Source: Phascolarctos cinereus (Eukaryota > Chordata > Mammalia > Diprotodontia > Phascolarctidae). Taken from it: DNA of 64,000 nucleotides. The translations under genes and the position numbers were made by a program. Under the pieces are notes generated by a model. That model worked only from the letters and a program-made list of their open reading frames with translations. It did not search any database and was not told the origin of the DNA. How positions within the stretch are numbered: position 1 is the first letter of the stretch; every line of letters starts with the position of its first letter. This document shows positions 11,897 to 23,425 of this stretch, one piece after another. The stretch lies in the NCBI RefSeq assembly GCF_002099425.1, contig NW_018343992.1, forward strand, positions 2,124,001-2,188,000, read 5' to 3'.

Positions 11897-12625
11897 AAAA
11901 AGAAACTGATAGACAAAAAGATGCTGCAGCTAAATGGAGGAATGGTTCACAACTTCTCCTTGGAAGGGCAAATAAAGGAGTTGGAACAGCTAATTATGTC
12001 ATATGCACCAAGATAACAAGAAATACAATTTCATGGGATATTTGGTTATCTTACCTCATAATAAAAATAAGCAAAAAGAACCTTATAAAGAAAATTACAG
12101 TTTAGGCACAAACTTCTGTTGGAGAAGATAAAGTAGAGCTATTTTATAAAAACATGACTAGGTAGGTCCTTCTAATGCATTCAGAAATAATGCTTTGATA
12201 CTCAATAATTTCAATGTGAAGGTGGGGAAGAGGAGAAGAACAGAAAATGTTGCAAAATATGTTTCAGGATAAAGAAATAAATGAGTCCAAAAGCTTATCT
12301 ATTTCTCAAAAGACTAATGCCTGTATGCCATGAATAATTTCTTGAAGAGGAGAATTAATGACAATAGATTTGATTGGCACTGAACAAGATCGGAAAACCT
12401 CCAATAGACCAGACATGGCTGGCTACTGATGTGGGTGTCATTTCAGACTCAAATGTCTATGTGAAATCAGATCATCAACTAGTTCAGGCAAAGGCCAAAA
12501 TTAATGCCACATTAGAAGGAAAAATATGAAAGGGACCCTTATAAAATGACAACACTAACCCAACATATTTTTTAAAAGCTATTGACAATGAAAAATGGCT
12601 AAAGATATTGACACTTGTTATTTCC
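11897..12625 (+). repeat. RTE-clade LINE, endonuclease-region fragment
   Basis: Broken sense fragment of an RTE-type ORF. Near 12185-12240 aatttcaatgtgaaggtggg corresponds to the 'DFN.KVG' endonuclease strand. Around 12420-12500 the order 'ctgatgtgggtgtcatttc', 'agactcaaatgtctatgtg' and aaatcagatcatcaactagt corresponds to the 'D.GVVS.S.......SDHRL' end of the endonuclease. The text gaaaaatggctaaagatatt just after it fits the linker to the reverse transcriptase. No long frame survives. The 5' end is set by the junction with L3. Confidence 0.6.
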
Positions 12626-12750
12626 GTTTAACCTTGTATGATGACATCATTGTTCCAAGAACTATTTGGATCACACTTTTTGTCCAAATTGATCAATATG
12701 ATCTTTTTGTTTAGTGATGGAATCTGGGAGGATTGCTTCGTCTGAAATAA
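12626..12750 (+). repeat. Unclassified repeat, copy 2
   Basis: Second copy of the unknown repeat at 10868-10990, recognised from ttccaagaactatttggatc, tttttgtccaaattgatcaa and a 'tctttttgtttagtgatgg' block. It lies immediately after the RTE fragment. Confidence 0.5.
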
Positions 12751-13199
12751 AGTAATAAATCTAAGCTACCCAAACAATTTAAAAAAGTAGCCACTACAGT
12801 TAAAAGGTCAAAAGAACTCCCACAACTGCTCAAACCAGAAACATCTTGATTCCTTTGCTCAGCAGAGATACATAGACACCAAGGGCACATCATTTTAGAA
12901 TATAAGCAAATAATATTTGTAAAACATTTATGGAAGTGCATGGTAGAAGATTGTGAGTAGTATTTTCTCAAAGAACAGGAAAAATAGTGGAGGGGAAAAC
13001 ATGCTTGACAGTCCTCAAAACTGATATGACCAATATGATAGAGAGCTAGACATTTTCTCCAGTCTCCATGAACTCTCAATACTCTCCCAAATAAGAATCA
13101 GGCATAAGAAGTAGAGTAATGGCAGCTGTCTCCTCAGGCTAGGACACCAATAAATCTAATGAGGTATAAAAAACTGATAAATTAACAGATTAGACAGCT
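12751..13199. other. Unassigned
   Basis: No recognised feature. It may belong to the unclassified repeat upstream or to the 5' part of the LINE downstream. Confidence 0.3.
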
Positions 13200-14760
13200 A
13201 ATCCCTAGTTTCCAACACACTAACTCGGCACCTTTTCTGCTTTAACCCCCTCACTCTCACATTAGGGCATAAATCAGAAACTTGTGCTCTGCAATCTACT
13301 AAGCAATTCTCTTGCTGATGCTGCTATCCCCGCCAGCATAACTGACCCTTGCTCTCATGGTAGCATTCTGTGGCAACAAACATCAGACCTCAACATGCAC
13401 TCCATTCTCATCTACTGTGCAGAGGAGGAGAGGTATAAGAAAGTGCAAGTATAGCTCAGCCAGAGAATTAAAGAACAGAGGAAATCAAAGCAGGGGACCA
13501 ACATGTGTAGAGTGCTACATCGGGGCTAGGGGAAAAGGAACTGGCCTCTACATGGGGCCAATTCTCTCCCCTAAGAAGTCATTTGGGGCAGTGACTAAGG
13601 CTGATGAAAAGTGAATTCCCTTCAATGTGGAGAGAGATGAGATAGTTTCAAGGTCCACCTCTTATGGATATCTGCCATCTAAAGGGGAAAAAGGCAGAAA
13701 GTGAGCAGTAAGGGATATGAGCAAAAAAACACTGAAATTACCAAATATCTCAGGCTGAAGAAAACTCAGTTAAAAACCTGGAGCACAAGGAGAGAAATAA
13801 AAAGGGGAGATGTTAAAATGGAGGGAAGGATGGTTACCAGGATGTCTAAACAAGTCCAAACATCTCTGAATAAACACTGCATGACAAAGGAAATTGAACC
13901 AATGCTTAGTGAGGCAGAAGACCCTTTGAGTTCTCAACAGGATGTTTCTACTAAATGGTTTGAGAGAGAAATAAGAATGATAAAAGCAGAATTTATGGCC
14001 TGCATAGCAGAAGTAATTAGTGAAATAGTAAAACTTTAGTCTTGAAGAGAGCAAATCTCTTCAAAGGGAATACAAATATACAGAAGTGGAGGATGATTTG
14101 GAAGAAGAAAAGTAAAAAGTAATAATATTAAAAGAACATATTCTCTATACATGCAAAACACATTTATCTTGAAGACCAGATGCATTAACATAACTTTAGG
14201 ATCACATATCTCCCAGGATGTCCCTTGTCAAGTCAAATAAACTGAATTAACATAATGTAGGAAATAACATGAGAACTTTTGAATCCAGAAAATAAAATGC
14301 CAATGAAAAGAATCTATAGTTTGCATACAGGGAAAAACAAAACCCCAAATATCTTATGCTGCAAACACCAAGACACAGAGTGATTAAATTGAACAATTCT
14401 GAAGATGAGCAATAAATTTTACAAGTGGCCAGGAGAAAGAACTTCAACTATAAAAGTAAGGAAATTTGAATAATACAAGACCATTCTGCACCTAATAAAA
14501 ACTGTGAAAGATAATGTAATAAATTGTTCCAAAAAGCAAATGGTGTCGTGATACAATCCAAGGCGACAACCCCACAAATTCATCAGGGAAAAAAAGATGT
14601 ATGTTCAAAAGAAAGTCATTTGAAGTATTGCTATAAAAAAGTAAAGATTGTTCTCTTTGCAAGTATCCCAGATAACAGAAGTACAGAAAGATAAATATAG
14701 CTACCAAGGAGGGCACAAGTAATGAAATATATTACCCCAGAAAAAAGGAGGTTAAAAAGC
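13200..14760 (+). repeat. L1/HAL1-like fragment, 5' UTR and ORF1
   Basis: 13200-13620 is GC-richer and could be a LINE 5' UTR. 13701-14039 encodes a lysine-rich 112-residue piece (starts MSSKGYEQKN) with the charged, helical composition of an ORF1 N-terminus. Around 14380-14520 the frames read VARRKNFNYK- and QDHSAP-like text, resembling the C-terminal domain of L1-type ORF1. No ORF2 follows before the L2 at 15240, so this is either a truncated L1 or an ORF1-only (HAL1-type) copy. It is broken in several places. The family is uncertain. Confidence 0.42.
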
Positions 14761-15239
14761 TAGAAAGAGAAAGACACATGTGGGGCAAAAAACAACAAAA
14801 TAACAACAGAGAGACCATTAAGAAATTTCTCTTTAGAAATTTAGGAGATAAAGCTAAAAATGGAACTTAAATAGAAATGATTGTGGAGGAACAGGCTTGA
14901 AAAGTCTTATAATACCCCACCTTCAGGTGAATTTTTTTTTTTTGTGGGACTAACTGAAGAATGAGTGTTAACATAGAAGGGAAGAAGAGAGGAAGGAAAT
15001 AGCCTAATCAAGTCAGTGATAAGCAGTGAAAGGGAAATAACTCCTATAACCTCTTAGGAAGAAGTTGGCACTACAGGAGAATGTGTGAGAAAGTAAAAAG
15101 AGGGATTGAAATTCTGGGAAAAGGAGGAAATCTTCAAATTCAGTGGTGTGATGGGGCTACTGAACTACGTTCCTGTGGGGAGCAGGTTAACAGTATATTC
15201 TGTAATGGATTTGGTGCTCAGAGAGGCTATTACTTCTGA
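14761..15239. other. Unassigned
   Basis: A-rich and purine-rich DNA with no recognised repeat. It may be the 3' continuation of the L1/HAL1-like fragment. Confidence 0.3.
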
Positions 15240-16703
15240 AAATGTTGGGACAATTTTTTCTCTCCTCTGCAATTCCTACCCATATTGCTTCTTCCTCAAA
15301 CACTTTAGCCACTCAGTTCCTCAAGCTACTTGCTTCCTATGACCTACCTGGTCCTCCACCTCAACTCAGCCACCCACAAAAATGGTCATAGACTTGGTTT
15401 TGCTATCAATCACAAATGTACCACCTTCAAATTCCAAAATGCTGAAATCCCCTTATCTGACCATAATATATTGGCTTCCATGTCTTCCTGTGCCTTCCCT
15501 TACCAAACCCTACTCTTCATCCACACAGTGATCTCCAAACCCTCAACCCTTCAGTTCTAACCTAGACCTTCTGTCCTACACTAGGCATTCTCTGCTCTTT
15601 TCCCCATCTTTGATCCCTTGGTGAATTAGTTCAATTTTATACTGACCTGTTTAGTCTCTGGCCCCTTTATCATCTTTCTGATTGTGCCCTGCCAAGCCTG
15701 AGTCTTGAATTACTCCCACCATCCACCACTTTATTCCTATACACATGCTGCTGAACGAAATTGGAGAAAATCACACAACTCTTCTGACTGAATCCACTAA
15801 CAAATGTATTTTGCTCAGCCTCAGCTGGGCTCACACTGCTAGGCCAAGGATTGCTAGGCAATCCTTCTAGACTTCTCTTATTAACTCATTATCTCACTGT
15901 CTACAATAGCCTTTTCAAATATTATTATCCCTCTTCAAACCTTCCATGGCTCTCCCTTCCTCCACCCTCTCTGCTGAGAACCTTGCCTCGTATTTTACTG
16001 AAAAAAATGAGGCCATTTGCTGTGAACTCTGGTCTCCACTCTTCCTCATCTCATGTTATCCAGATGCCTTCTTCTACTATCTCCTTCTTCACCCCTGTTT
16101 CACATAAAGAGGTGACTTTACTCCTTACCAAGGCTAATGCTTCAACCTACATAAATGATCCCTCCAGTCCATTTCTTCCAACAGATTGCCCCCGCTGTCA
16201 TGTCCATTTTATCACTTATTTTCAATCTCTCTCTAATATACTAGCTCCTTCTTTAGTGCTTACAAACATGCCCTCCCATCTCCCCTAATCTCAAAAAATC
16301 TTAACTTGATTCTTCTACCACTGCTAAATACCATCCTATGTATGTCTTCTGCCTGGCTAAATTCCTTGAAATGGCCTCCATTTATAATAGATGCCTCCAT
16401 TTTCTGTCTTCCCACTCTCTTCCTAACCTCTTACAATTTAACTTGCAAGCCTCATCCAGCTGCTTTCTCCAAAATTATCAATGATATCTTAATTGCCAGA
16501 TCCAATGGTCTTTTCTCAGTCCTCATTCTTCTTGACTTTTCTGCAGCTTTTGACACTGCTGACCACCTTCCTATAGGTTTTTGGAATACCACTCTCTATT
16601 AGTTTTCCTCCTTCACATCAAATGAACCATTCTCACTCTTCTTTTCTGAATCTTCATCCAGGTCCTGCTCAGTAAATAGGGACATCACACAAGGCTCTTT
16701 AAA
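15240..16703 (+). repeat. L2 LINE, endonuclease end to reverse transcriptase
   Basis: A long sense L2 piece. acactttagccactcagttc and tggttttgctatcaatcac match the endonuclease part. The aattactcccaccatccacc and acaactcttctgactgaatc blocks match the linker, and aaccttgcctcgtattttac leads into the RT. The frame at 16306-16602 encodes IINDILIARSNGLFSV then LLDFSAAFDTADH, the L2/CR1 RT motif LLDLSAAFDTVDH with small changes. The fragment ends near acaaggctcttt at a sharp junction with an antisense L3 piece. It has several stops and frame changes and is not functional. Confidence 0.9.
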
Positions 16704-17100
16704 TTGAAAAAAAAATGTGGCTCCTGGAACTAATCATAAAATTCTACATGTGTTCTTATCAGAATGCAAAGGGACTACTGTCTTCATATTTCTAGAAATT
16801 TTGCCCATTTCAATGCAGTTCAAGATCACATTAGCTTTTCTGAATGCCATATTTCACTTGACTCATCCTGGGTTTTCAGTTCACTAAAACACCAGATGCT
16901 TTTCAGAAAAGCTTTCATCTAACCATGATTATGCCATCTTACATGTGTAAAGTCATTTTTTTAAACCTAATGTATGGCTTTACATTTATCCATCTTTGGA
17001 CATCTATTGCATCTATTCAGTTTAGCCCAATGTTCTAGACTGTCAAGATCATATTTATTCTACTGCTTAGCTTCACAATTTGTTGCTATAATGGCAACTG
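16704..17100 (-). repeat. L3/CR1-type LINE fragment, antisense
   Basis: Reverse L3 text: aaaaatgtggctcctggaac, gttcaagatcacattagctt, a 'gactcatcctgggttttcagttcact' block and tttacatttatccatctttg with agcccaatgttctagactgt. In consensus order it follows the piece at 11490-11896. Confidence 0.68.
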
Positions 17101-17204
17101 ATTGACTAGTGACAGTCAAGCATATGATATGCAAAGTCTACTCAAATCTTAGTTATGGAACATCATGCCTATGCTAATAGAATATTTGTATGGGGTAAGT
17201 TGTG

Positions 17205-17428
17205 GTGAGGGGTAGCTTGGCTTAGGGGATGGAGGGCTGGCCTTGAAGTCAAGAAGACCTACTAACTGTGTAACTAAGGGCAAGCCACCCTGTCCATGCC
17301 ACCTGACTGAAGAGACAACAGTCTAAAACTGGATATTTGCTGCATATTTGCATTTGTGGAGGGAGTGTCTACATCAGGGAATTCTTCGCACTGAAGAAAT
17401 CACAGGTCTAGACCTAAAAATATTGTGG
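17205..17428 (+). repeat. MAR1-like SINE
   Basis: Head ggatggagggctggccttga with aagtcaagaagacctactaa, then ctgtgtaactaagggcaagc and the diagnostic end gaagaaatcacaggtctaga. Confidence 0.75.
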
Positions 17429-17633
17429 TGCTCAAGGGAGCAATTTTGTCAAAGGCCACATAGAAGGTGACTATGAAAATTCATTACCTGTACTAAAGTT
17501 AAATACTTTAAAATGTATTTAATTAATTTAAACATCTAAGTACAGTATTTCCATAGTCATCAACTGTGTATACAACACATATATAATCTCTAAGACAAAA
17601 ATCTTTCAATTCCCAATGGTCATAACAAGAGTT

Positions 17634-17692
17634 ATACGATATGATGTGATACGATATGATACAATACGATACAATACTATATGATACTATAC
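17634..17692. repeat. (GATAC/GATAT)n pentanucleotide repeat
   Basis: Imperfect pentamers: tatgatgtgatacgatatga followed by tacaatacgatacaatacta. The tract degrades into TA-rich DNA to about 17720. Confidence 0.8.
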
Positions 17693-17876
17693 CTAAGTTA
17701 TATTATACTATATAGTATAGAATAATCCTTTTTTTAATTGCGTGGAGTAATCTCACTCAAACTTTGTTTTTCCTTTCTGGGTGGAAGAACATATACAAAA
17801 ATAGTTTTTCCTAGCAACATTTAAGCCAGTCAACACTGGTAGATATACCCTATAGGTTTTGAGGTGCGGAGATGCG

Positions 17877-18110
17877 ATAATAACAATAGCTAGCATTTAT
17901 TTAGCACTTTAAAGTTTGCAAAATGCTTTACAGATATCAACTCATTTGATCCTCACCATAATTCTGTGAGGTAGGTGCTATTTGAAACTGAGGCCGAGAC
18001 AGGTTAAGTGACTTGGCCAGGATCACAAGGTAGTTAAGTGTCTGAGGCAGAATACGAATTTCTGAGTTCAAGACCTGCTCTCTGTTCACTGTGCCACCTA
18101 GTGTCCCCAA
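17877..18110 (-). repeat. MIR/THER1-type SINE, antisense
   Basis: aataacaatagctagcattt, then ctcatttgatcctcaccata, gtgaggtaggtgctatttga, 'gttaagtgacttggccagg' and ctgtgccacctagtg at the head end. It is almost full length. Confidence 0.92.
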
Positions 18111-18119
18111 TACTAAATC

Positions 18120-21100
18120 TACACATGGAGTCTCATTTTCTGGACTTTTTTTTGAAAATTATATACAACTCTGGATAGGTTCAATGTAGTGATGGCATGA
18201 AGACAGATTTGATGGGCCCTGTGAATTTTTCTCTGGACTTTTTATCTTCTGATTTTGTAATCCTACTGTATAAACCTAAGTCAAATAAATATATTGTAAT
18301 GTTTTAGGGAATGTAAAATATTTCTGTGTAACTGTGTTTCATATGGTAAAATATGATAACAAAATAAATCCTAATAAATCCATACTGCTTAATTAATTAA
18401 TTAATTATTATCTGGGTACTGAGCATTATAAAATTTGGTTGGATTATTATGAATGTTAACCATAAATTAAAAAATAAATTACAGCATTAGAATTGAGCAG
18501 TGTTTTGGAGGAAACAATCTCACTCTAAAAAAGCATAATCAGGAAAGGTGTTGTTAACCTGGCTTTTCCTGCAACAGTTTATGTGTCACAGCAAGAACAA
18601 ATCCTTTATAACAAAAGGCTGATAGCAAACACGTCACTGAATGGGGATCATAATAAAAGCCTGACAATGTTATCTCAAGGGAACTGAAGCTCTGAAAGAT
18701 TATAAGTAAATGGCAATTAAGTCATTTTTCATTACTTCCCATCAAGATGTTATGAAGAAAATATTAAATGCCCAACTTTTCAAAACCTGCTTAACAAGAA
18801 CCTTATGCCAATCTCCCTCTCTAGGGCAAATTCCTTTTGACATCAATAGCATAAAATAAGATCCCAATGGACTATAATTGTCTAATCAAATTATTCGAGG
18901 AAACATGTATATTTTAATCAATGAAGTGAAACACAAAATGATAAGCAATACATTTTCCTCATAAATAAATTAATACTATTTTAATCTTGTTCTAATATTA
19001 AATTTACCCCCCCAGAAAATAATGTTTCAGCTACATCAATGGATGCCAATACATTATTCATTACTTGTATCAATATGGATAAAAGCATACACAGAAGTGC
19101 CACATAAAAGTTCATATTCTAAAAGATTCTTCTCAATTTGGCTAGTAGACAATATATTAAACCTAATTAATATGAAATACCTAAATATTTAAAATTGCTT
19201 AGATGTTAGACAAAATCTTTCTAACAGATATGACATCATATTTAAAATGATCTTTGATTTTTGCCACAATCTGTTTTCTAGTTTCACCTCTGTATTGCTA
19301 TATTTCAGCCAGAATACCTCAGTACTGTCCAGGGTACTAAACTTTAACTTGATTTGCAAAGGACTCTAAGCAATACAAAACACTTTCAAATGTGTTGCAC
19401 ACACTTTGAATAACCATGTATTGTAACAATCATGCACTGCCATTTCTAGCTGGATCTTCCAATTTCTTGACAATATCAGACTTCTTTGGCAACATGGCCC
19501 TGATATTTTCTTGCAGCTTAAAAAAAAAACCATTTCATCAATAATTCCTTTCCTCCTCATGCCCCATTGCCAATTTTTATTCCGTGACATAATTTATAAA
19601 AGAATCAATTCTGTGATTTCTCATTCATTGCTTAAAATTAATTCCATCTCATAATTTCTCTTTGATTTTTTTTTCTCAAACAACTTAGCCCATTGCAAAT
19701 TTTTGGCCACTGCAGCTAATCCAAAATTAATTCAGAGCTGCCATGAAATGCAGCTCTACTGCAGTGCTCACTATAAATATTACTGAAAATATACTTTAAT
19801 TTGTGAAGTAACTCAACAGCCAAGCTCTGTACTCTTCATAACCAAATTGACACAACAGAAATAAGAAAAGCAAGGATATGAAAACAAATAGCACATTTAT
19901 AAAAAAGAAAATCTGCAAACCAGAGGCAAAGGCAATTCCACAGCCAAGAACTGCAGTGAATCATTTGGAGCTGATAGTTACATCTACAAATGCTCTTCCA
20001 CAACACCTTCAAGCAAATGGATTTCACTCACATTTTAATCAGTCAATTCAGCAATAATCCCAGATGGATACAGATGTTTGTTAAGCAAACTCTAATTTAC
20101 AATTTATTTATTCATGAAGTGACTTAAAGCTGGGTTTGCTAGAAGAATTACCATGCTTACTGAAGTATGCTGACAGTCCTGGCTTCTCCTGCTAATTTCT
20201 CCTGCAGCTCGCAGCATGGCTGACAGTCATCTGCCAGGACTCTAATATGTTAAGCATTGAATCATGCAAACACATTTACCTCCAAAAGATGTAGCAAAAA
20301 AATCAGTTTCCTCCAGTTTCCATAGCCCATGCAGTGTTAATAGGAAGGAACAGTCCTATTAGCTTGTACATGTCAGTAGTGTGTACCTCCTACACTTGAC
20401 CTTACATAAGGAGAAATTAGTGCTGGATCCTGTGCGGTACAGCTAGCTGAATGTCATCACTGGCAAAAATAAGGGGTATTGATAGCAGGCAAGCACGCAG
20501 GCAGGCTGGTACTTTGCATGGAAATCACGGATTCTTTTTTTTTTCCTCTTCACTGTTCTGGAAGGAGCGTTAAGAATAGCAACTCAGAGAAGCCGTTCTT
20601 CTTCTGGTCCGAATTACCGGAAGCCGCAAAGGTAAAGCTGTCAGCAAGTTCTGAGCAGCTTGGTGAGGAAAAAGCTAACACAAATGCTTCAAAAGCGCTT
20701 TGCATCCACACCTAAAAGGAAGGGGCAGAGTATTGGCTCAGACACACAGACTTCTGCTGCTGCATGATTTTGCCTACATTTAACTCCTCATGGTGAGTAC
20801 AAAGGGAGACAGGGGCAAGAAACCAATTCCAAGAAGTATACTTTCCTAAAGGCTTATTTCACTTTTTTTGAGCAAATACCTTGTTGAATGGAAGACAACA
20901 GTGTTTGTGAGTTTTTATATCAAATCCAGAAGTAGGTAGGTTAATCAGCTTACAATTATATGTATTGTCATTTTTGACATTCCCATGTGGTTAGGGGCAA
21001 AAAAAAAGCCCCCAAAACTATGCATTTGTGTTAGAGTACTGTCCCAAGCATTGCTTGTTTCTTTAGCTTATGCTGAATCTACTCAGAATGTTTTAATATT

Positions 21101-21570
21101 TGAATCTGCAATTATAATCGGCATATTTCATGCATTAAAAGTATTTTCCCAAGGGGGGAGGGAGAAAAAGCAAAACTTATAGATTACCTTTGTTGGAATA
21201 AGTGTGTTCATCCCTAGAGAATACTGACTGGTGGCAAATTGAAATGCATGCTCTCATCCACTGATTTTTCCACTTCATTATATCTAATTTATGCAATGAA
21301 AGATGTCCTTGAGGATGTGAAGCAAAAAAAAAAATTACCTTGTGAGAATAGTTTGATATGATATCCTTATATGGGAAGGAATTATATTTTTATTTGATAC
21401 ATAAAGCAATTGTAGTTTAATATGGATATTATATCATATTTATAATTTATGAGTGAACAGATGTTTAGAAGGAGCCATGAACCATTGAAAAATAATGGTA
21501 GTGTATTGTCATTACCTCTAGAAATTCCCCTACAATCTGGCCAAATGGAAATATTATCATAAGTAAATGG
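18120..21570. other. Longest stretch without recognised repeats
   Basis: About 3.4 kb with no SINE or LINE recognised, in a window otherwise packed with them. It is AT-rich with homeobox-like TAAT sites (for example ctaatccaaaattaatt near 19716-19732) and an (aatt)n run at 18389-18409. A 9-bp perfect inverted repeat, agtcctggc/gccaggact, lies at 20175-20183 and 20233-20241. It could hold conserved non-coding elements. No coding exon is evident. Confidence 0.45.
20435..20792 (+). promoter_or_regulatory. Candidate CpG cluster / alternative first exon
   Basis: Nine CpG dinucleotides fall between 20435 and 20697, in DNA where CpG is otherwise very rare. The cluster contains an ETS-like site, accggaagc, at 20616-20624. 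Two donor-like sites follow on the plus strand: cgcaaag|gtaaag (GT at 20632) and tcatg|gtgagt (GT at 20793, directly after an ATG). This is what a small CpG-poor promoter with a 5' UTR exon might look like. There is no TATA box at a convincing place and no protein signature. The 78-codon frame here (20479-20715) is not recognised. Promoter or exon function is inference only. Confidence 0.3.
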
Positions 21571-21572
21571 AA

Positions 21573-21755
21573 ATAGAATCATAAGATTTTAGGAATGGAA
21601 GAAACCATCTTATTCAACTTGGTGATTTTATACTGAAAGTAAATTAGGTAAAAAGATATTAAGTAACATACTCATCAATACATTATGGGACAATGGAGAT
21701 TTGAATACATCAATATTTGATGCCCCCATGAGGCTCTTTTCCCACCACATCACAA
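21573..21755 (-). repeat. SINE with L3-like 3' end, antisense
   Basis: gaatcataagattttaggaa, a 'ggaagaaaccatcttattcaac' block and tgggacaatggagatttgaa match the reverse order of this SINE. It is strongly diverged. Confidence 0.55.
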
Positions 21756-21811
21756 TGAATATCTATCATTTGAGGCTAACCAAGCAGGCTGGTATACAGT
21801 AACTTTTAACC

Positions 21812-21990
21812 TTATGATGTAGTAGAAAGCTTGTAATCATCACACTTGGATTTGAATCTCTGCTATCATAGACAAATTACTTGATTCCTCTAGGTCTCAA
21901 TTTCTTCATCCATAAAATGGGATAATAATTTATACTACCTACCTTCTGGGGTTGTTGTAAGAGGTATACTTGTGATATAATTGAAAAAGT
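21812..21990 (+). repeat. MIR-type SINE, first of a tandem pair
   Basis: Landmarks: acttggatttgaatctctgc, a tagacaaattacttgattc block, ccataaaatgggataataat and ggggttgttgtaagaggta. Confidence 0.8.
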
Positions 21991-22165
21991 GCTAGACCTG
22001 GTATAAGAAGACATGAGATGAAACTAAATTTTGCCACTTACTGACTGTGAACATGGAAAATGTGCTTAACTTTTTTAATCCTCAATTTTCTAATTTGAAA
22101 AATGTTGATGATAATAACTGTACTACCCACCTTCACAGAGCTCTTGTGAAGATATAATGTGATTT
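21991..22165 (+). repeat. MIR-type SINE, second of a tandem pair
   Basis: tagacctggtataagaagac, then tgccacttactgactgtgaa, gttgatgataataactgtac and cacagagctcttgtgaagat. It begins where the previous MIR ends. Confidence 0.75.
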
Positions 22166-22784
22166 GGGGTACTGGGAACCCCAAAATATAAGGGTACAGG
22201 GTGAGTTGGTCTGGAATGAATTCATACACTCAAATCTTCTTTCAGTCAAGGTGGCAAGGTTTATGAAAAATGCCAATAGGAGAGCATAGAGATTCTTAGT
22301 GAGTCTGTGAATTTGATAAGGATGGGACTGAAACTTATATACAAAAAAAGACAGTGAGAAGATCTAGATGGGATTGAGGAGTGGTAAATAGCTTGGGGTG
22401 GGCCGAGTGCAACAGTGAAAGGATATCTAGTAGACTAATTGGATGATCTAGGTAGGATTAAGGAGTATCAAGTATGCTAATTAAGTAATCAAGGTAGGCT
22501 GGGGTGGGTCATATGCCGGTGATCTGGGCAGCTGAAGATGTATGGGAAAGTTCAGGGAACTGGCTTGCTTCCAGAGACATAACCCCATCAGATAATGCTA
22601 TTATTATATATCCATATGAAGCACAGAAATGATGTTTTCCATTCTTTAAAATGTTACAATATAGTTATTTGACATGTTTATACAGTGTAATTATAAAGTC
22701 AGAAGGTGATGAGTTTGTAGAAGAACCCAAGGGGCCTTCTAGTCTTTATGCCATCACTAAACCCATCACTAAAACATAGTTTTT
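22166..22784. other. Unassigned
   Basis: No recognised repeat. It contains loosely repeated text around 22400-22510 (for example a 'gatctaggtaggatta' block), which may be a decayed local duplication. Confidence 0.3.
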
Positions 22785-22816
<32 letters not shown>

Positions 22817-22890
22817 TATATACATATATATGTGTGTGTGTGTGTATTTATCTATATCTATATCTATATATATGTATATGTATATGTCAA
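22785..22890. repeat. (TA)n / (TG)n compound microsatellite
   Basis: Alternating purine-pyrimidine tract of tata, gtgt and ctatat blocks. It may adopt cruciform or Z-form DNA. Confidence 0.9.
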
Positions 22891-22936
22891 TTTAAAAAAA
22901 ATAGATTTCACAGGTAGGATTAGTATTGAGGCAACT

Positions 22937-23005
22937 AGTCTAGGGTAGCTAGGTGGTTTAGTGAATACAGTACAGGACTCAGAGTCAGGAAAAGCTGAAT
23001 ATATT
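22937..23005 (+). repeat. tRNA-derived SINE head fragment
   Basis: gggtagctaggtggtttagt, then aggactcagagtcaggaaaa. Only the 5' third is present. Confidence 0.7.
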
Positions 23006-23425
23006 ACGTTATAATTAATATATGTATATAATTAATATATAGATACAAGATACTATATTAACATATTGCTACGTGGTCATATAGTACTATAATAAATATA
23101 TTTTATGTGCATATTTCCCTTTTCTCTAGTTTTACCCTTTCTTAACATGTAAATTTTAATACTGACAACTTTATAAAACTTTCTGTATTATATTTCAGGC
23201 TATACTGCTTTTAACTTCAAAATTATATTATTGAAATATAGATTTTTTTTTCAAATCTGGTTCCCACAGTGAAAACATATTTGCAATAGAAGGTTACCTA
23301 ATAAGAACTCATATTTAGATTAGCACTATAAGCTTGACAATGAATTTTCGTTATAACTGTCCTCTGAGGAATGTAGCATATTTTATTAATTATCCTGATT
23401 TTGTAGAGGAGTAAACCAGCAAGTG

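Noticed and set aside
15851-16288. Open frame of 145 codons
   Set aside because: It is a wrong-frame reading of the L2 RT-upstream region. The true L2 frame is the one giving FSAAFDTADH nearby.
22748-22948. Frame rich in Tyr/Ile/Val
   Set aside because: It is a translation of the TA/TG microsatellite.
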